Notes: generated by a model from the letters alone, not told the origin. 64,000 bases of DNA from Streptomyces ochraceiscleroticus (GCF_000720485.1 NZ_JOAX01000003.1:248001-312000), one strand, 5' to 3'; shown: positions 1-8,440, counted from the first letter of the stretch. Made by a program: numbers and translations.

Positions 1-171
1 ACGGCGATCGACGAACTGGACGTCTCCGACGGCCGCCCCGGTGAGACCGCTCTCGTCCTGGGCTCGTTCCGGAGACGGGCCAATGGCGACTGGAGCTTCG
101 TCACCGGCGGCAAGGGTTATCCGGGCGGTCTGGTCGACCTGGTCGAGGAGTACGGAATCGAGGTTGCCTAG
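1..171 (+). CDS. TerD-like stress protein, C-terminal fragment
   Basis: Only the last 56 codons are in the window, in frame 1 from base 1 to TAG at 169-171. The fragment has an L-V-L-G-S-F-R-R-R stretch, then N-G-D-W-S-F and G-G-K-G-Y-P-G-G-L, and ends E-Y-G-I-E-V-A. A tryptophan strand followed by G-x-G-Y-x-x-G-L and a terminal Y/F-G-I is the usual end of TerD-family (tellurite and calcium-linked stress) proteins, which are numerous in Streptomyces. The start lies outside the window, so domain order and length cannot be checked. It converges on the next gene with an 18-base gap. Confidence 0.55.
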   Translation, partial: TAIDELDVSDGRPGETALVLGSFRRRANGDWSFVTGGKGYPGGLVDLVEEYGIEVA

Positions 172-189
172 GCCCCCACCCCTGCACGA

Positions 190-663
190 CTACCGCTGCG
201 CGGCGCGGTCGGAGGATGGCCATACGTAGGGCAGGCCGGTGGGGGTGTCCGGGAAGTACTGGCGGTAGTGGTCCGGGTCCTTGGTGAGGAGGGAGGACCG
301 GTGGCTCCGGTGGAAGTCGGGGTCGCCCAGCCAGTTGGGGAGGTCGTGGGAGGCGGCCAGGGCGGCGTAGTCGCGTGGCGGGTCGCCGGGGAAGTGGGCG
401 GTGTAGTCCTGGGTGAGGGTCAGGGCGCAGGTGTCCTGGCGACCGGACGCGGTCCATGCCTCGCAGATCTCCAGGCCGTACCGGACGAGGGCCTCCTCGT
501 ACCCCGCCCATATGCGGACCGCCGGGTGGTGGCGCCAGCCGTAGCCGGGGACGGTGAGTCCCCGCAGGACCTGGAGCGCCTCCACTCGCTGCTTGCCGAG
601 CCGGCGCGGGTCGAGGACCGCGGCGGAGGCCGCGAAGTCCGGCCAGGGCAGGAATGTCTGCAT
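190..663 (-). CDS. Pyrimidine-dimer DNA glycosylase-like protein (Pyr_excise / MSMEG_6728 type)
   Basis: A 157-residue protein whose N-terminus, M-Q-T-F-L-P-W-P-D-F then L-D-x-R-R-L-G-K-Q-R-V-E-A, is the hallmark of the MSMEG_6728/Pyr_excise family related to T4 endonuclease V. The conserved aromatic block G-Y-G-W-R-H-H-P-A-V-R-x-W and the C-terminal P-D-H-Y-R-Q-Y-F-P segment are intact, and the length is normal for the family. Repair of UV photoproducts is the family-level expectation; bacterial members of this subgroup are poorly characterised, so the activity is inferred. It appears monocistronic, with ATG at 663. Confidence 0.8.
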   Translation of the reverse strand: MQTFLPWPDFAASAAVLDPRRLGKQRVEALQVLRGLTVPGYGWRHHPAVRIWAGYEEALVRYGLEICEAWTASGRQDTCALTLTQDYTAHFPGDPPRDYAALAASHDLPNWLGDPDFHRSHRSSLLTKDPDHYRQYFPDTPTGLPYVWPSSDRAAQR

Positions 664-714
664 GCCGGAGGGTAACCGCCGGGGCCGGTCCCCGCCGGGT
701 GGCGCGGCCGGTGG

Positions 715-1920
715 TCACCGGTCCGGGTCCGGGGGCAGTGTGAGGTGGAGCGGGCCGCAGCCGAGGCGGGCTGCTTCCTTGGATACGTAGCGGGGGAAGA
801 GGGTGCGGACGATGTGGGCGTGGGACGCGTCGTCGGCGCGGATGAGGAAGGTGACCTCGCCGGTCTGGCAGGCGGCCTGGAAGAGGGCGAAGCCGGGGCG
901 GTAGAAGCCGCGGCCGTCCTCCGGGGCAGCGGCCTCGATCCGACGGCCTTCCTGCATCGACTGCCGGCGGTAGAGGACGGAGAGGCGGGGGTCCTCGACG
1001 GTCATCAGCCGCAGCGCGGGATGGTCGAAGGAGACGTGGCGGTCGCAGGTGCGGACGGGTCCCGGGCCCCCCGTCACCATCGGGCGGTACGTGGCGGCCC
1101 ACTCCTCCCCGGACGTCCGCAGCCCCTCGATGCCGCAGAAGGCGCCGGGCTTCTCGTCGGAGAAGCGGGCCGGCCGGGGGAGCCGGGGCACCGGGTCGGC
1201 GAGGGTCCCGTCGCAGCCCTTGCCCGCCATGTAGTGGTTGACGAGCTTGACCACCGTACGGGCGAGCCGGTCGCGCTCCGTGCCGTCGACCACGTCGTCG
1301 TACATGGTCCAGCCCGTCGCCACGTCGATCACCAGCGGCCCGTCGCCGGTCATCGGCCTGCCGGTACAGCCGTCCGGTACGGCCAGCCAGGCGCGGGTGT
1401 CCGACGCCATGCCCAGCAGACCGCCGCCCAAGGGAGTCAGGCGGGCGGACAGGAATTGGTCCGCCCACTGGTCGCCCGCGCCCCCGAAGCGGGGGTCGAG
1501 CTCGTGGACCTGCGCGGTGACCCGGCTGCCGTCGGCCGACTGCAGCACGCACTGGCCCGACGGGCCTTCGGAGCCGATCGGGTCGCCGTCGAGAGGGGTG
1601 TCGACGCTGTCGATGTCCTCGCTGCCGCGGAACAGCGCCGCCACGTCCGCGCTGTCGAGCGCGGACCAGCAGGCCCGTCGTCCGTCCGCGAACGGGCCTG
1701 CGTCCGTCTGCCAGGCCACGGCCGTGCCGCCGAGCAGTACCCCGGCGAGCCCGGCGGCGAGCGCGGGTCGCAGCCGGCCGCGCGTCAGCCGCCGCCAGTG
1801 CCACCGGTGCCACCAGGGCGTACGTGGCACGAAGGGTCCGGTTCCGAGTACGCCGCTGCGGGCCGGGGCGCCGTTGTCCGAAGCACCGCTCTCGGTCTCC
1901 TTGCTCATGTCGGCGGTCAT
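715..1920 (-). CDS. Membrane-anchored exported protein of unknown function (paralogue A)
   Basis: A 401-residue protein starting at ATG 1920, which overlaps the stop of the upstream gene (ATGA); a longer frame reading up to 2130 is rejected because it runs into that gene. The first ~45 residues are cytoplasmic with a W-W-H-R-W basic patch, followed by one hydrophobic segment at about residues 50-70 and a large exported domain with several cysteines (for example R-A-C-W, D-G-C-T-G and G-C-G-P-L near the end). It shares cysteine and aromatic positions with its upstream neighbour, so the two look like an old tandem duplication. No catalytic motif is recognised. Confidence 0.75.
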   Translation of the reverse strand: MTADMSKETESGASDNGAPARSGVLGTGPFVPRTPWWHRWHWRRLTRGRLRPALAAGLAGVLLGGTAVAWQTDAGPFADGRRACWSALDSADVAALFRGSEDIDSVDTPLDGDPIGSEGPSGQCVLQSADGSRVTAQVHELDPRFGGAGDQWADQFLSARLTPLGGGLLGMASDTRAWLAVPDGCTGRPMTGDGPLVIDVATGWTMYDDVVDGTERDRLARTVVKLVNHYMAGKGCDGTLADPVPRLPRPARFSDEKPGAFCGIEGLRTSGEEWAATYRPMVTGGPGPVRTCDRHVSFDHPALRLMTVEDPRLSVLYRRQSMQEGRRIEAAAPEDGRGFYRPGFALFQAACQTGEVTFLIRADDASHAHIVRTLFPRYVSKEAARLGCGPLHLTLPPDPDR

Positions 1921-3035
1921 CGGCCGGTCCCCCCGGGTGCGGCGTCGGCGGCGGGTGCGACGGGGGCGCATCCCAGGCGCTGTGTCACGGCGTTGGTGAA
2001 GGCCGCGAAGTACCGGCCGGCCGCGGCCTCGCCGATGGACGGGGCGCGCAGCAGAAAGGTGGTGGACCGGCCCGCGCAGTCGGCGCGCAGGACCTGGTGG
2101 GAGTCGGCGCGGACGCCCGTACCGCGCCATCCGCGCGCCGGTGCCGCGTCGCCCACCGCGCCGTCGAACAGCGCGTTCAGCCGCGGCTGGGCGACCATCA
2201 GGGCGTCGAGTACGGGGCCGCCGTCGCGGCCCCAGGTCCCGACCGAGCAGGACTGGAGGTCCCGGGTGGCCGCTCCGACCTGGTGCCTCATGCCCTGCGT
2301 CGCGTCGTCGTCGAACTCCATGCCCCGGATGCGGCAGGCGCGCGTGAAGACGATCTCGTCGCCCTCGGGCAGCGTGAGCACGGGCGAGGTGAAGCGCAGG
2401 TCGCGCTCAGGCGCGCAACCCGCCGCTTTCATCCCGCGGTTGGCCGCCGCCACGACCAGTCCGGCGGCCGGACGGGCGCCGCCGATACCCGCGCTGGTCC
2501 GCGACGTTCCGCCGTGCCAGCTCCGTCGGGCGTCGGAGTCGAGCGTGACCGCCGTCGGCCGGCCGTCGCGGGTGTCGCACCGCTTCGGCAGGACGAGGAG
2601 CGCGTGGCTGCCGTCGGTGGCTCCAGGGAGCCCGTCGGGCAGCGGTACGGCGCTGTCGCCGAGGTACGTGAGGATCCACTCCATCCGCCGGGCGGCGTCC
2701 TGGGGAGCCGGACCGTACGTGACCGTGATCTCGGTCCGGGTCTCCGAGCCGCCGCTCTCGTCGGTGCGGAGGGCGACGGTACAGCGGCCACGCGGCCGCT
2801 CCGGCGTGGGCGCGGTCTCGTGGACCGTCCGCCTGCCACCGTCCTCGACCGCCGAGTCCGCCAGGAACTCGGGCCCGCTCTCCGTCTCCCACGCACCCCA
2901 GCAGTACCGGTCCCGGTCACCGCCGAACGGCCAACTGCCCGTGATCCAGGTACCGAACCCGCCGGCGATCAGCAGGACCGCAACGGCCCCACCCCACACC
3001 GTCGAGCGTCCGCGCCGCCACCACTCCCCCGCCAC
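1917..3035 (-). CDS. Membrane-anchored exported protein of unknown function (paralogue B)
   Basis: A 372-residue protein from a GTG start preceded by a G-rich ribosome site. A short basic N-terminus is followed by a transmembrane segment at about residues 12-32, then an extracytoplasmic domain. Shared landmarks with paralogue A are R-x-C-W near the anchor, a P-x-x-C-x-x-R block in the middle, and V/T-T-F-L-x-R-A followed by R-L-G-C-x-P at the C-terminus. A TAGGAT hexamer at 3065-3070 (minus strand) is a reasonable -10 about 30 bases ahead of the start. The two genes are translationally coupled by a 4-base overlap. Function unknown. Confidence 0.75.
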   Translation of the reverse strand: MAGEWWRRGRSTVWGGAVAVLLIAGGFGTWITGSWPFGGDRDRYCWGAWETESGPEFLADSAVEDGGRRTVHETAPTPERPRGRCTVALRTDESGGSETRTEITVTYGPAPQDAARRMEWILTYLGDSAVPLPDGLPGATDGSHALLVLPKRCDTRDGRPTAVTLDSDARRSWHGGTSRTSAGIGGARPAAGLVVAAANRGMKAAGCAPERDLRFTSPVLTLPEGDEIVFTRACRIRGMEFDDDATQGMRHQVGAATRDLQSCSVGTWGRDGGPVLDALMVAQPRLNALFDGAVGDAAPARGWRGTGVRADSHQVLRADCAGRSTTFLLRAPSIGEAAAGRYFAAFTNAVTQRLGCAPVAPAADAAPGGTGR

Positions 3036-3093
3036 TTCCGCCCCCCTTGCCTCCGTGGGCGGCGATCCTATCCGGCGCGGACCGGCGCGCGGC

Positions 3094-3729
3094 TCACATG
3101 TCCGTCCGGATCACCACCGCCAGCGTCCGTGGCCCATGCACCCCCTCCAGCCGTTCCAGTTCGATGTCGGAGGTGGCGGAGGGGCCGCTGATGAGGGTGG
3201 TGGGGTGGGTGGGGGTCAGGCGGGTTACCGCTTCCGGGACGCCGGGGGTGACCGTGGAGAGGTCGACGACGCATACGTGGAGGTCGGGGACGAGGGTGAG
3301 GGCGCGGCGGCCCTGGTCGGGGGAGGCGTCGAGGAAGATGGTGCCCGTTTCGGCGCAGGTGACGGCGGAGGAGGTCAACACGCCGTCGAGGGCGTCGAGT
3401 TCGGGGACCGGGGTGTCGGCGGAGTCGACGTGTACCTCGCCTTCGTACGCCGAGAGCCAGGTGCGGTCGAGGCCGGGTGGGATGCCGAGGTGGCACACCG
3501 CGCGCTCGCGCAGTACGTCGGCGATCACCTCGGGGGTGCGGTCCGCCGTACACGTATGGACCTCGGCCTTGTAGTCGACCAGGCGATCGGTGAGGAGGGC
3601 CAGGCGGTCGGCGTCGGGGAGGGTGCGGCCGGTGCGGTAGTCGCGGGGGATGTCCACGGCGGAGGCGGGCGCGAGGGCCTGGGCGTCGCGGATGCGGGCG
3701 AGGATCGTTTCGCGGGCGGTCACTGTCAC
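3094..3729 (-). CDS. lutC: Lactate utilisation protein C (LUD domain)
   Basis: A 211-residue LUD-domain protein, the third subunit of the LutABC L-lactate oxidation complex that feeds pyruvate and electrons to the respiratory chain. The family's N-terminal A-R-E-T-I-L-A-R-I-R-D-A helix and the C-terminal A-E-T-G-T-I and I-S-G-P-S-A-T-S-D-I-E blocks are present. The start is GTG at 3729, overlapping the lutB stop (GTGA) with GAGGAGG just upstream; a second in-frame GTG at 3723 is the alternative. It is the last gene of the operon. Confidence 0.88.
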   Translation of the reverse strand: MTVTARETILARIRDAQALAPASAVDIPRDYRTGRTLPDADRLALLTDRLVDYKAEVHTCTADRTPEVIADVLRERAVCHLGIPPGLDRTWLSAYEGEVHVDSADTPVPELDALDGVLTSSAVTCAETGTIFLDASPDQGRRALTLVPDLHVCVVDLSTVTPGVPEAVTRLTPTHPTTLISGPSATSDIELERLEGVHGPRTLAVVIRTDM

Positions 3730-5285
3730 TGTTCCTCCTCGTCGGGGCCGTCGGCTTCGGTACGGGTCCGCGCGCCTTCCTCCGCCGCGGCGCGCAGCGC
3801 GCTCGCGCCCTCCGCAGATGCCAGCCACGCCCGGAAGGACCGTTTCGGCGGGGCCGGGGTGTCGCGGCTGTCGCTCCAGCCGTTGAAGGGGGGCGGGAGG
3901 TGGGAGATCTTGCCGTCGCGGCCCGCTACGACGCGGCCCAGGCCCGCCGCCTTCTGGGCTGCTCGGTACACCCCCGGCCTGCCCATCACCGCGGCCGCCG
4001 CCTTCATGGCCAGTTTCTCGGCCGTACGGCCCGTGGCCTCCGTGTGCTGGTGGCGGAGTTCGACCAGCAGTGACGGGATGTCGATCTTCACGGGGCAGGC
4101 GTCGTAGCAGGCGCCGCAGAGCGTGGAGGCGTACGGGAGGGAGCTGTTGGGGTCGTCGGCGGAGACGTCCATCCCGGCGAGTTGCGGGGTGACGACGGCG
4201 CCGATGGGGCCGGGGTAGGTCGAGCCGTACGCGTGGCCGCCGGCCCGCTCGTACACCGGGCACACGTTCAGGCAGGCCGAGCAGCGGATGCAGTTCAGGG
4301 CCTGGCGGCCGATGCGGTCGGCGAGCGCCGCCGTCCGGCCGTTGTCGAGGAGGACGAGGTGGAAGTTCTGGGGGCCGTCGCCGGGGGTCACGCCCGTCCA
4401 CAGGGACGTGTACGGGTTCATCCGCTCGCCTGTTGAGGAGCGCGGCAGGAGCTGGAGGAAGACCTCCAGGTCGGCGTAGCGCGGGAGGACCTTCTCGATG
4501 CCCATGACGGTGATCAGGGTGTCGGGGAGGGTCAGGCACATGCGGCCGTTGCCCTCGGACTCGACGACCGAGAGGGTGCCGGTCTCGGCGATGCCGAAGT
4601 TGGCGCCGGAGACGGCGACGGGGGTGGTCAGGAACTTCTCGCGGAGGTACGCGCGGGCCGCGGCCGCCAAGTGGGCCGGTACAGAGTCCAGTTCGGGGTC
4701 GACGCCCGGGATTCCGGCGCGGAAGATCTCGCGGATCTCGTCGCGGTTGCGGTGGATGGCCGGGACGAGGATGTGGGAGGGCTTGTCGTCGGCGAGCTGG
4801 ACGATCAGTTCGGCGAGGTCCGTCTCATGGGCCTTGATGCCCTGGTCCGCGAGGTGTTCGTTGAGGCCGATCTCCTGGGTGGCCATGGACTTGACCTTGA
4901 TGACCTCGTCGGAGCCGGTCTGCTGGACGAGGCGGGTGACGATGTCGTTCGCCTCGGCGCCGTCGCGGGCCCAGTGGACCGTGCCGCCGGCCTCGGTGAC
5001 CTTCGCCTCCAGCTGCTCCAGGAGTTCGGGGAGGCGGTTCATGGTGTCGGTCTTGATCGCGGAGCCGGCGTCCCGCAGCGCTTCCCAGTCGGGGAGTTCG
5101 CCGGTGACGGCGAGCCGCTTGGCGCGGATGGTGTGGGTGGCCTTGCCGAGGTTGCGGCGCAGTTGGCCGTTGCGGAGCTCGTCGTGCGCGGCGCGGGGGA
5201 ACGTGCGGTCGCCGCGGAGGTTGCCGGTGCCGTACGGGGAACGGGGCGGGAGCGCCGGCATGCCCAGGTACGTGGGGGTGCTCAT
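3726..5285 (-). CDS. lutB: Lactate utilisation iron-sulfur protein B
   Basis: A 519-residue protein with an N-terminal LUD domain (roughly residues 60-300) containing the S-G-A-N-F-G-I-A-E-T-G-T-L signature, followed by a two-cluster ferredoxin-like module. The motifs C-I-R-C-S-A-C-L-N-V-C-P and C-G-A-C-Y-D-A-C-P match two [4Fe-4S] ligands sets. The acidic C-terminal tail (T-E-A-D-G-P-D-E-E-E-Q) is probably disordered. It starts with ATG overlapping the lutA stop and overlaps lutC by 4 bases, so the three genes are translationally coupled. Confidence 0.92.
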   Translation of the reverse strand: MSTPTYLGMPALPPRSPYGTGNLRGDRTFPRAAHDELRNGQLRRNLGKATHTIRAKRLAVTGELPDWEALRDAGSAIKTDTMNRLPELLEQLEAKVTEAGGTVHWARDGAEANDIVTRLVQQTGSDEVIKVKSMATQEIGLNEHLADQGIKAHETDLAELIVQLADDKPSHILVPAIHRNRDEIREIFRAGIPGVDPELDSVPAHLAAAARAYLREKFLTTPVAVSGANFGIAETGTLSVVESEGNGRMCLTLPDTLITVMGIEKVLPRYADLEVFLQLLPRSSTGERMNPYTSLWTGVTPGDGPQNFHLVLLDNGRTAALADRIGRQALNCIRCSACLNVCPVYERAGGHAYGSTYPGPIGAVVTPQLAGMDVSADDPNSSLPYASTLCGACYDACPVKIDIPSLLVELRHQHTEATGRTAEKLAMKAAAAVMGRPGVYRAAQKAAGLGRVVAGRDGKISHLPPPFNGWSDSRDTPAPPKRSFRAWLASAEGASALRAAAEEGARTRTEADGPDEEEQ

Positions 5286-6061
5286 CGGGTGGCCTCCAGC
5301 GGGGTGCTCGGGAGCACGTACGGCGACGTGCGCGTGGACGCGAGGATCTGGGCCAGGTGGAGGGTGCGGGTACCGGCCTCGATACGGGAGAGTCCGCCGC
5401 CGATGTGCATCAGGCAGGAGGAGTCGCCGGCCGTGCAGACCGCGGCGCCGGTGCCGGTGACGTGCCGCATCTTGTCGGCGAGCATCGCCGAGGAGGTCTC
5501 GGCGTTCTTGACCGCGAAGGTGCCGCCGAAGCCGCAGCAGGCGTCGGCCTCGGGCAGCTCGACGAGGTCGATGTCCTCGACGGCGCGCAGCAGCCGCAGC
5601 GGCTTCTCGCCGACCCGCAGCAGCCGGAGGGAGTGACAGGTGGGGTGGTACGTCACCCGGTGGGGGAAGTACGCCCCGATGTCGGTGACACCCAGCACGT
5701 CGACCAGGAACTCGGAGAGTTCGTACGTCTTGGCCTGTACGGTCGCGACGCCTGCGCGCAGGGCCGCGTCGCCGTAGCGCTCGGCGACGATGCCGTGCTG
5801 GTGGCGGACGGAGCCGGCGCAGGAGCCGGAGGGCATGACGACCGCCTCGATCGACGGGTCGCCGAACTGCTCGGCGAAGCCGCGGACGAGGGGGACGGGC
5901 TCGCGCTGGTAACCGGTGTTGACGTGCATCTGGCCGCAGCAGGTCTGGTCCGGCGGGAAGACCAGCTCGTGGCCGAGGCGGGCGAGCAGGACGGCGGTGG
6001 CGCGCACCGCGTCGGGGAAGAGCGTGTCACCCAGGCAGGTGGCGAAGAGTCCGATGCGCAA
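5282..6061 (-). CDS. lutA: Lactate utilisation (Fe-S)-binding protein A
   Basis: A 259-residue YkgE/LutA-type protein with two cysteine-rich CCG domains, seen as T-C-C-G-Q-M near residue 40 and A-C-C-G-F-G-G near residue 180, with T-Y-H-P-T-C-H-S before the second. The family resembles the heterodisulfide-reductase type iron-sulfur subunit and acts with LutB and LutC in cytoplasmic L-lactate oxidation. It is the first gene of the operon. A perfect palindrome lies 40 bases upstream of the ATG, and the GntR-family regulator gene is immediately upstream on the same strand. Confidence 0.9.
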   Translation of the reverse strand: MRIGLFATCLGDTLFPDAVRATAVLLARLGHELVFPPDQTCCGQMHVNTGYQREPVPLVRGFAEQFGDPSIEAVVMPSGSCAGSVRHQHGIVAERYGDAALRAGVATVQAKTYELSEFLVDVLGVTDIGAYFPHRVTYHPTCHSLRLLRVGEKPLRLLRAVEDIDLVELPEADACCGFGGTFAVKNAETSSAMLADKMRHVTGTGAAVCTAGDSSCLMHIGGGLSRIEAGTRTLHLAQILASTRTSPYVLPSTPLEATR

Positions 6062-6100
6062 TGGAGCCTCCCGTACGGGCCGTCTTCCTTCTACCTTTTT

Positions 6101-6113
6101 ATGGTCGGACCAT
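6101..6113. promoter_or_regulatory. Palindromic operator for the LutR/LldR-type GntR regulator
   Basis: The 13-base sequence ATGGTCGGACCAT is a perfect palindrome centred 46 bases upstream of the lutA start. TGGTC-N-GACCA is the known core recognised by FadR/LldR-type GntR repressors. Its place between lutA and the adjacent GntR gene makes it the likely lactate-responsive repressor site. The site is seen directly; the assignment to the neighbouring regulator is inferred. Confidence 0.75.
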
Positions 6114-6120
6114 AGCAGTC

Positions 6121-6152
6121 GAAGAAAAGACCCGCCCCGGGGAGGACGGGTC
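6121..6152 (-). terminator. Rho-independent terminator downstream of the GntR gene
   Basis: On the minus strand GACCCG and CGGGTC arms enclose a C/G-rich loop and are followed directly by TTTTCTTC. This is a standard intrinsic terminator just after the stop of the gntR-type gene. It separates the regulator transcript from lutABC, which then needs its own promoter near the operator. Confidence 0.65.
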
Positions 6153-6186
6153 GGGCTCCGGGAGCAGGTACGGGACCGTACGCGCG

Positions 6187-6978
6187 CTAGGCCCCCGGCC
6201 CCTCCTCCACCAGCGTCCCGTGCAGGCCGCGGATGTGCTGTTCGACGAGGTCGGCCGCGCGGGGGCCGTCGCCGGCGCGCACCAGGCGGAGCAGTTCGGC
6301 GTGCTCGGCGTTGAGCGCGGCCGCGGTGGCCGGCCAGTCCTCGGCGGCCTCCAGGGCGCGCAGGATCAGCGGGCGTACGGACTCGCGGACGGCCGAGGTG
6401 AGGGTGGAGGTCAGCGCGTTGCCGGAGCTGCGGGCGATCTGGACGTGGAAGCGGGTGTCCAGGTCGTTGAACTCCGGGACCCCGACGTCCGGCTCGCCCA
6501 TCCGCGCGACCAGCTCCGCCGCCTCGTCGAGGCCGGCGGCCGCCCCGTCCGGGCCGGCCGCCACCTCGTCGGGACCGGCCGCAGACTCGTCGGCGCCGGC
6601 CGCCGCGCGCTCCGCCGCCGCCTGGAAGCTGGAGCGTTCCAGGGTGACGCGGGCCTCCAGTACGTCCTCCAGGCAGTAGCTGCCGAGGGCGAAGTGCAGG
6701 CGGAGGAGGCGGCCGAGCGCGTCGTCGGGATTCCGGACGATGCGTGCGCCGGCGTCGGGACCGCGGCCGGCCTGGGCGACCAGGACGCCGATCGTCTCCA
6801 GGACGCGGAGCGCCTCGCGGAGCGCGGAGCGGCTGACGCCGAGCACCGGGGCGAGCTCACGCTCGGGCGGCAGCCGGTCACCGGCCTTGAGCTCGCCGGC
6901 CAGCACCCGCTCCTCGATGCTTTCGAGGACGAGCTCGTGCGTACGGGACTGCCGTACGGGTCGCCACTCGACAGCCAT
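6187..6978 (-). CDS. GntR/FadR-family regulator of the lut operon (FCD domain)
   Basis: A 263-residue protein with an N-terminal winged helix (residues ~10-75) containing the family signature L-P-P-E-R-E-L-A and S-R-S-A-L-R-E-A-L-R-V-L, followed by an all-helical FCD ligand domain. The metal/ligand region D-T-R-F-H-V-Q-I-A and the last H in V-E-Q-H-I-R are visible. The FCD domain is interrupted at residues 126-153 by four alanine/glycine/aspartate heptapeptides. It lies directly upstream of lutABC on the same strand with a matching palindrome between, so a lactate-responsive repressor role is likely. A dyad at 7019-7035 may serve its own promoter. Confidence 0.85.
   Translation of the reverse strand: MAVEWRPVRQSRTHELVLESIEERVLAGELKAGDRLPPERELAPVLGVSRSALREALRVLETIGVLVAQAGRGPDAGARIVRNPDDALGRLLRLHFALGSYCLEDVLEARVTLERSSFQAAAERAAAGADESAAGPDEVAAGPDGAAAGLDEAAELVARMGEPDVGVPEFNDLDTRFHVQIARSSGNALTSTLTSAVRESVRPLILRALEAAEDWPATAAALNAEHAELLRLVRAGDGPRAADLVEQHIRGLHGTLVEEGPGA
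6520..6603 (-). repeat. Four tandem 21-bp repeats encoding A-A-G-x-D-x-x heptads
   Basis: Residues 126-153 of the GntR regulator are four successive heptads: AAGADES, AAGPDEV, AAGPDGA and AAGLDEA. The underlying 21-bp units are clearly related but diverged. The block lies inside the FCD domain, where related regulators usually have a short loop, so it looks like a local expansion that keeps the frame. Confidence 0.8.
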
Positions 6979-7018
6979 CCGTCACTCCCTGGTCGGCCGA
7001 CAGCTTCCACAAAAACTA

Positions 7019-7035
7019 TGTCACACGCCGTGACA
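7019..7035. promoter_or_regulatory. Inverted repeat upstream of the GntR gene
   Basis: TGTCAC and GTGACA are perfect reverse complements separated by 5 bases, 41 bases upstream of the GntR ATG. The sequence differs from the TGGTC/GACCA lut operator, so it is either a site for another regulator or a coincidental dyad. The rest of 6979-7126 shows nothing else clear. Confidence 0.4.
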
Positions 7036-7126
7036 TTCCATGGCTGCGGTCGGAGGCCACTGACCGGGCGCGGATGGCAGCGCCGGCCGCGGTCGGGCCG
7101 GACGCTTCCCCCTTCGATTCCCCCTT

Positions 7127-7148
7127 CGGGCATCCGTAGCGATGCCCG
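7127..7148 (-). terminator. Hairpin terminator after the P450 gene
   Basis: CGGGCATC and GATGCCCG form an 8-bp perfect stem around a 6-base loop, starting 6 bases past the P450 stop codon. There is no U tract, as is usual for Streptomyces hairpin terminators. Confidence 0.6.
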
Positions 7149-7153
7149 CCATC

Positions 7154-8440
7154 TCAGCCGTGCAGCCGCACCGGCAGCGATTCCACGCCGTAGACGATGG
7201 ACAGCTTCCGGAACGCCAGTTCCTGTTCCGGGACGGCCAGGCGCATGTTCGGGAAACGCCGGACCAGTGCCGGATAGGCGGTGCGCAGTTCCATCCGGGC
7301 CAGTTCGGCGCCGACGCAGCGGTGGATTCCGTAACCGAACGCGAGATGCGAGGGGACGTTGCGCTGCGGGTCGAAGCGCTCCATGTCCGGGCCGAGCTTT
7401 CCGTCCCGGTCGGCGCCGCTGAGCGAGCACAGTACGACGTCGCCCTCGGAGATGGGCACGCCGCCGATTTCCAGGTCCTCCCGGGCGAACCGGGGAAAGG
7501 CGACCTGGACGACGGTGAGATAGCGCAGCAATTCCTCGACGTAGCGGTCGGTGGCGTCGTCGCCGTCCTTCAGCGCCGCGAAGTGGTCGGGGTCGCGGAG
7601 CAGGACGAGGGCGCCGAGCGCGAGCATGCTCGCCGTGGTTTCGAAGCCGCCGGTGAGCACGCCGTCGGCGAGGCCGGCCAGTTCATCGTCGGTGACGGTG
7701 TCGCCGTGGTCCCGCACGATCTGGCCGAGCAGGCCGTCACCGGGGTCCTTGCGCTCCTTCTTGACGATCTCCTGGAAATAGGCGAGTGATTCCGATATGG
7801 CGCCGAACGAGGCGTTCGCGCCGCTGAACAGGTCGAAGCGGGCAGCGCTCAGCCGCTCGAAGTCCGCGCGGTCCTCGTACGGAACGCCCAGCAGTTCGCA
7901 GATCACCAGGGAAGGAATGGGCAGGGCAAAGGAATGGACGATGTCGACGGGCTCGCCCGAGCGCCCGAGGCGCTCCATTTCCGCCAGCCGCTCCTCGACG
8001 ATCTCGTGGATGCGGGGGGTGAGCCGGCCGAGCCGGCGCATGGTGAATTCGGGCGTCAGCAGGCGGCGCAGCCGCGTGTGGTCCGGCGGATCGGCGAATC
8101 CGAGGCCGCCGGGGTTCTTCCCGGCGTCGGCGCCGGCATTGCCGACAAGGTTGGTGTAATCGGTGCTGAATGCCTTGGCCTTGCCCAGCACCTCCTTCAC
8201 CTCGTCGTATCCCGTGACCAACCACACCTTGGAGGCGAGCGGCACGGGAAGCATGCTCACCGGGGACTTCTGCCGCACTGCCGACAAGTCGGCCACCGGG
8301 TCAAGGCCGTGGCGACGCAGCGGCATGAGGGTGGACTCGGGCAAGAAGGGCATACGGGATAGATCGAAGCCCTTTTTCTGAGTCCGCGCGAGATATCTGC
8401 GGGCCAGCCAAGCGGTGACGCCCGAGCGGATTTTGGTCAT
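7154..8440 (-). CDS. Cytochrome P450 (bacterial class I, CYP105/CYP107-like)
   Basis: A 428-residue soluble P450 with the standard landmarks: an I-helix motif G-G-F-E-T-T in place of A-G-x-x-T, the ExxR motif in V-E-E-L-L-R, and the heme-thiolate signature F-G-Y-G-I-H-R-C-V-G near residue 370. The N-terminus M-T-K-I-R-S-G-V at ATG 8440 has the right length; the open frame extends to 9622 only as a shadow of ftsW. No ferredoxin or reductase gene lies beside it, so its redox partner and substrate are unknown. It diverges from the SEDS gene. Confidence 0.92.
   Translation of the reverse strand: MTKIRSGVTAWLARRYLARTQKKGFDLSRMPFLPESTLMPLRRHGLDPVADLSAVRQKSPVSMLPVPLASKVWLVTGYDEVKEVLGKAKAFSTDYTNLVGNAGADAGKNPGGLGFADPPDHTRLRRLLTPEFTMRRLGRLTPRIHEIVEERLAEMERLGRSGEPVDIVHSFALPIPSLVICELLGVPYEDRADFERLSAARFDLFSGANASFGAISESLAYFQEIVKKERKDPGDGLLGQIVRDHGDTVTDDELAGLADGVLTGGFETTASMLALGALVLLRDPDHFAALKDGDDATDRYVEELLRYLTVVQVAFPRFAREDLEIGGVPISEGDVVLCSLSGADRDGKLGPDMERFDPQRNVPSHLAFGYGIHRCVGAELARMELRTAYPALVRRFPNMRLAVPEQELAFRKLSIVYGVESLPVRLHG

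Noticed and set aside
745..4107. 1120-residue open frame on the plus strand
   Set aside because: It runs antisense through three recognised genes, including part of lutB, and its composition is arginine/alanine/proline noise.
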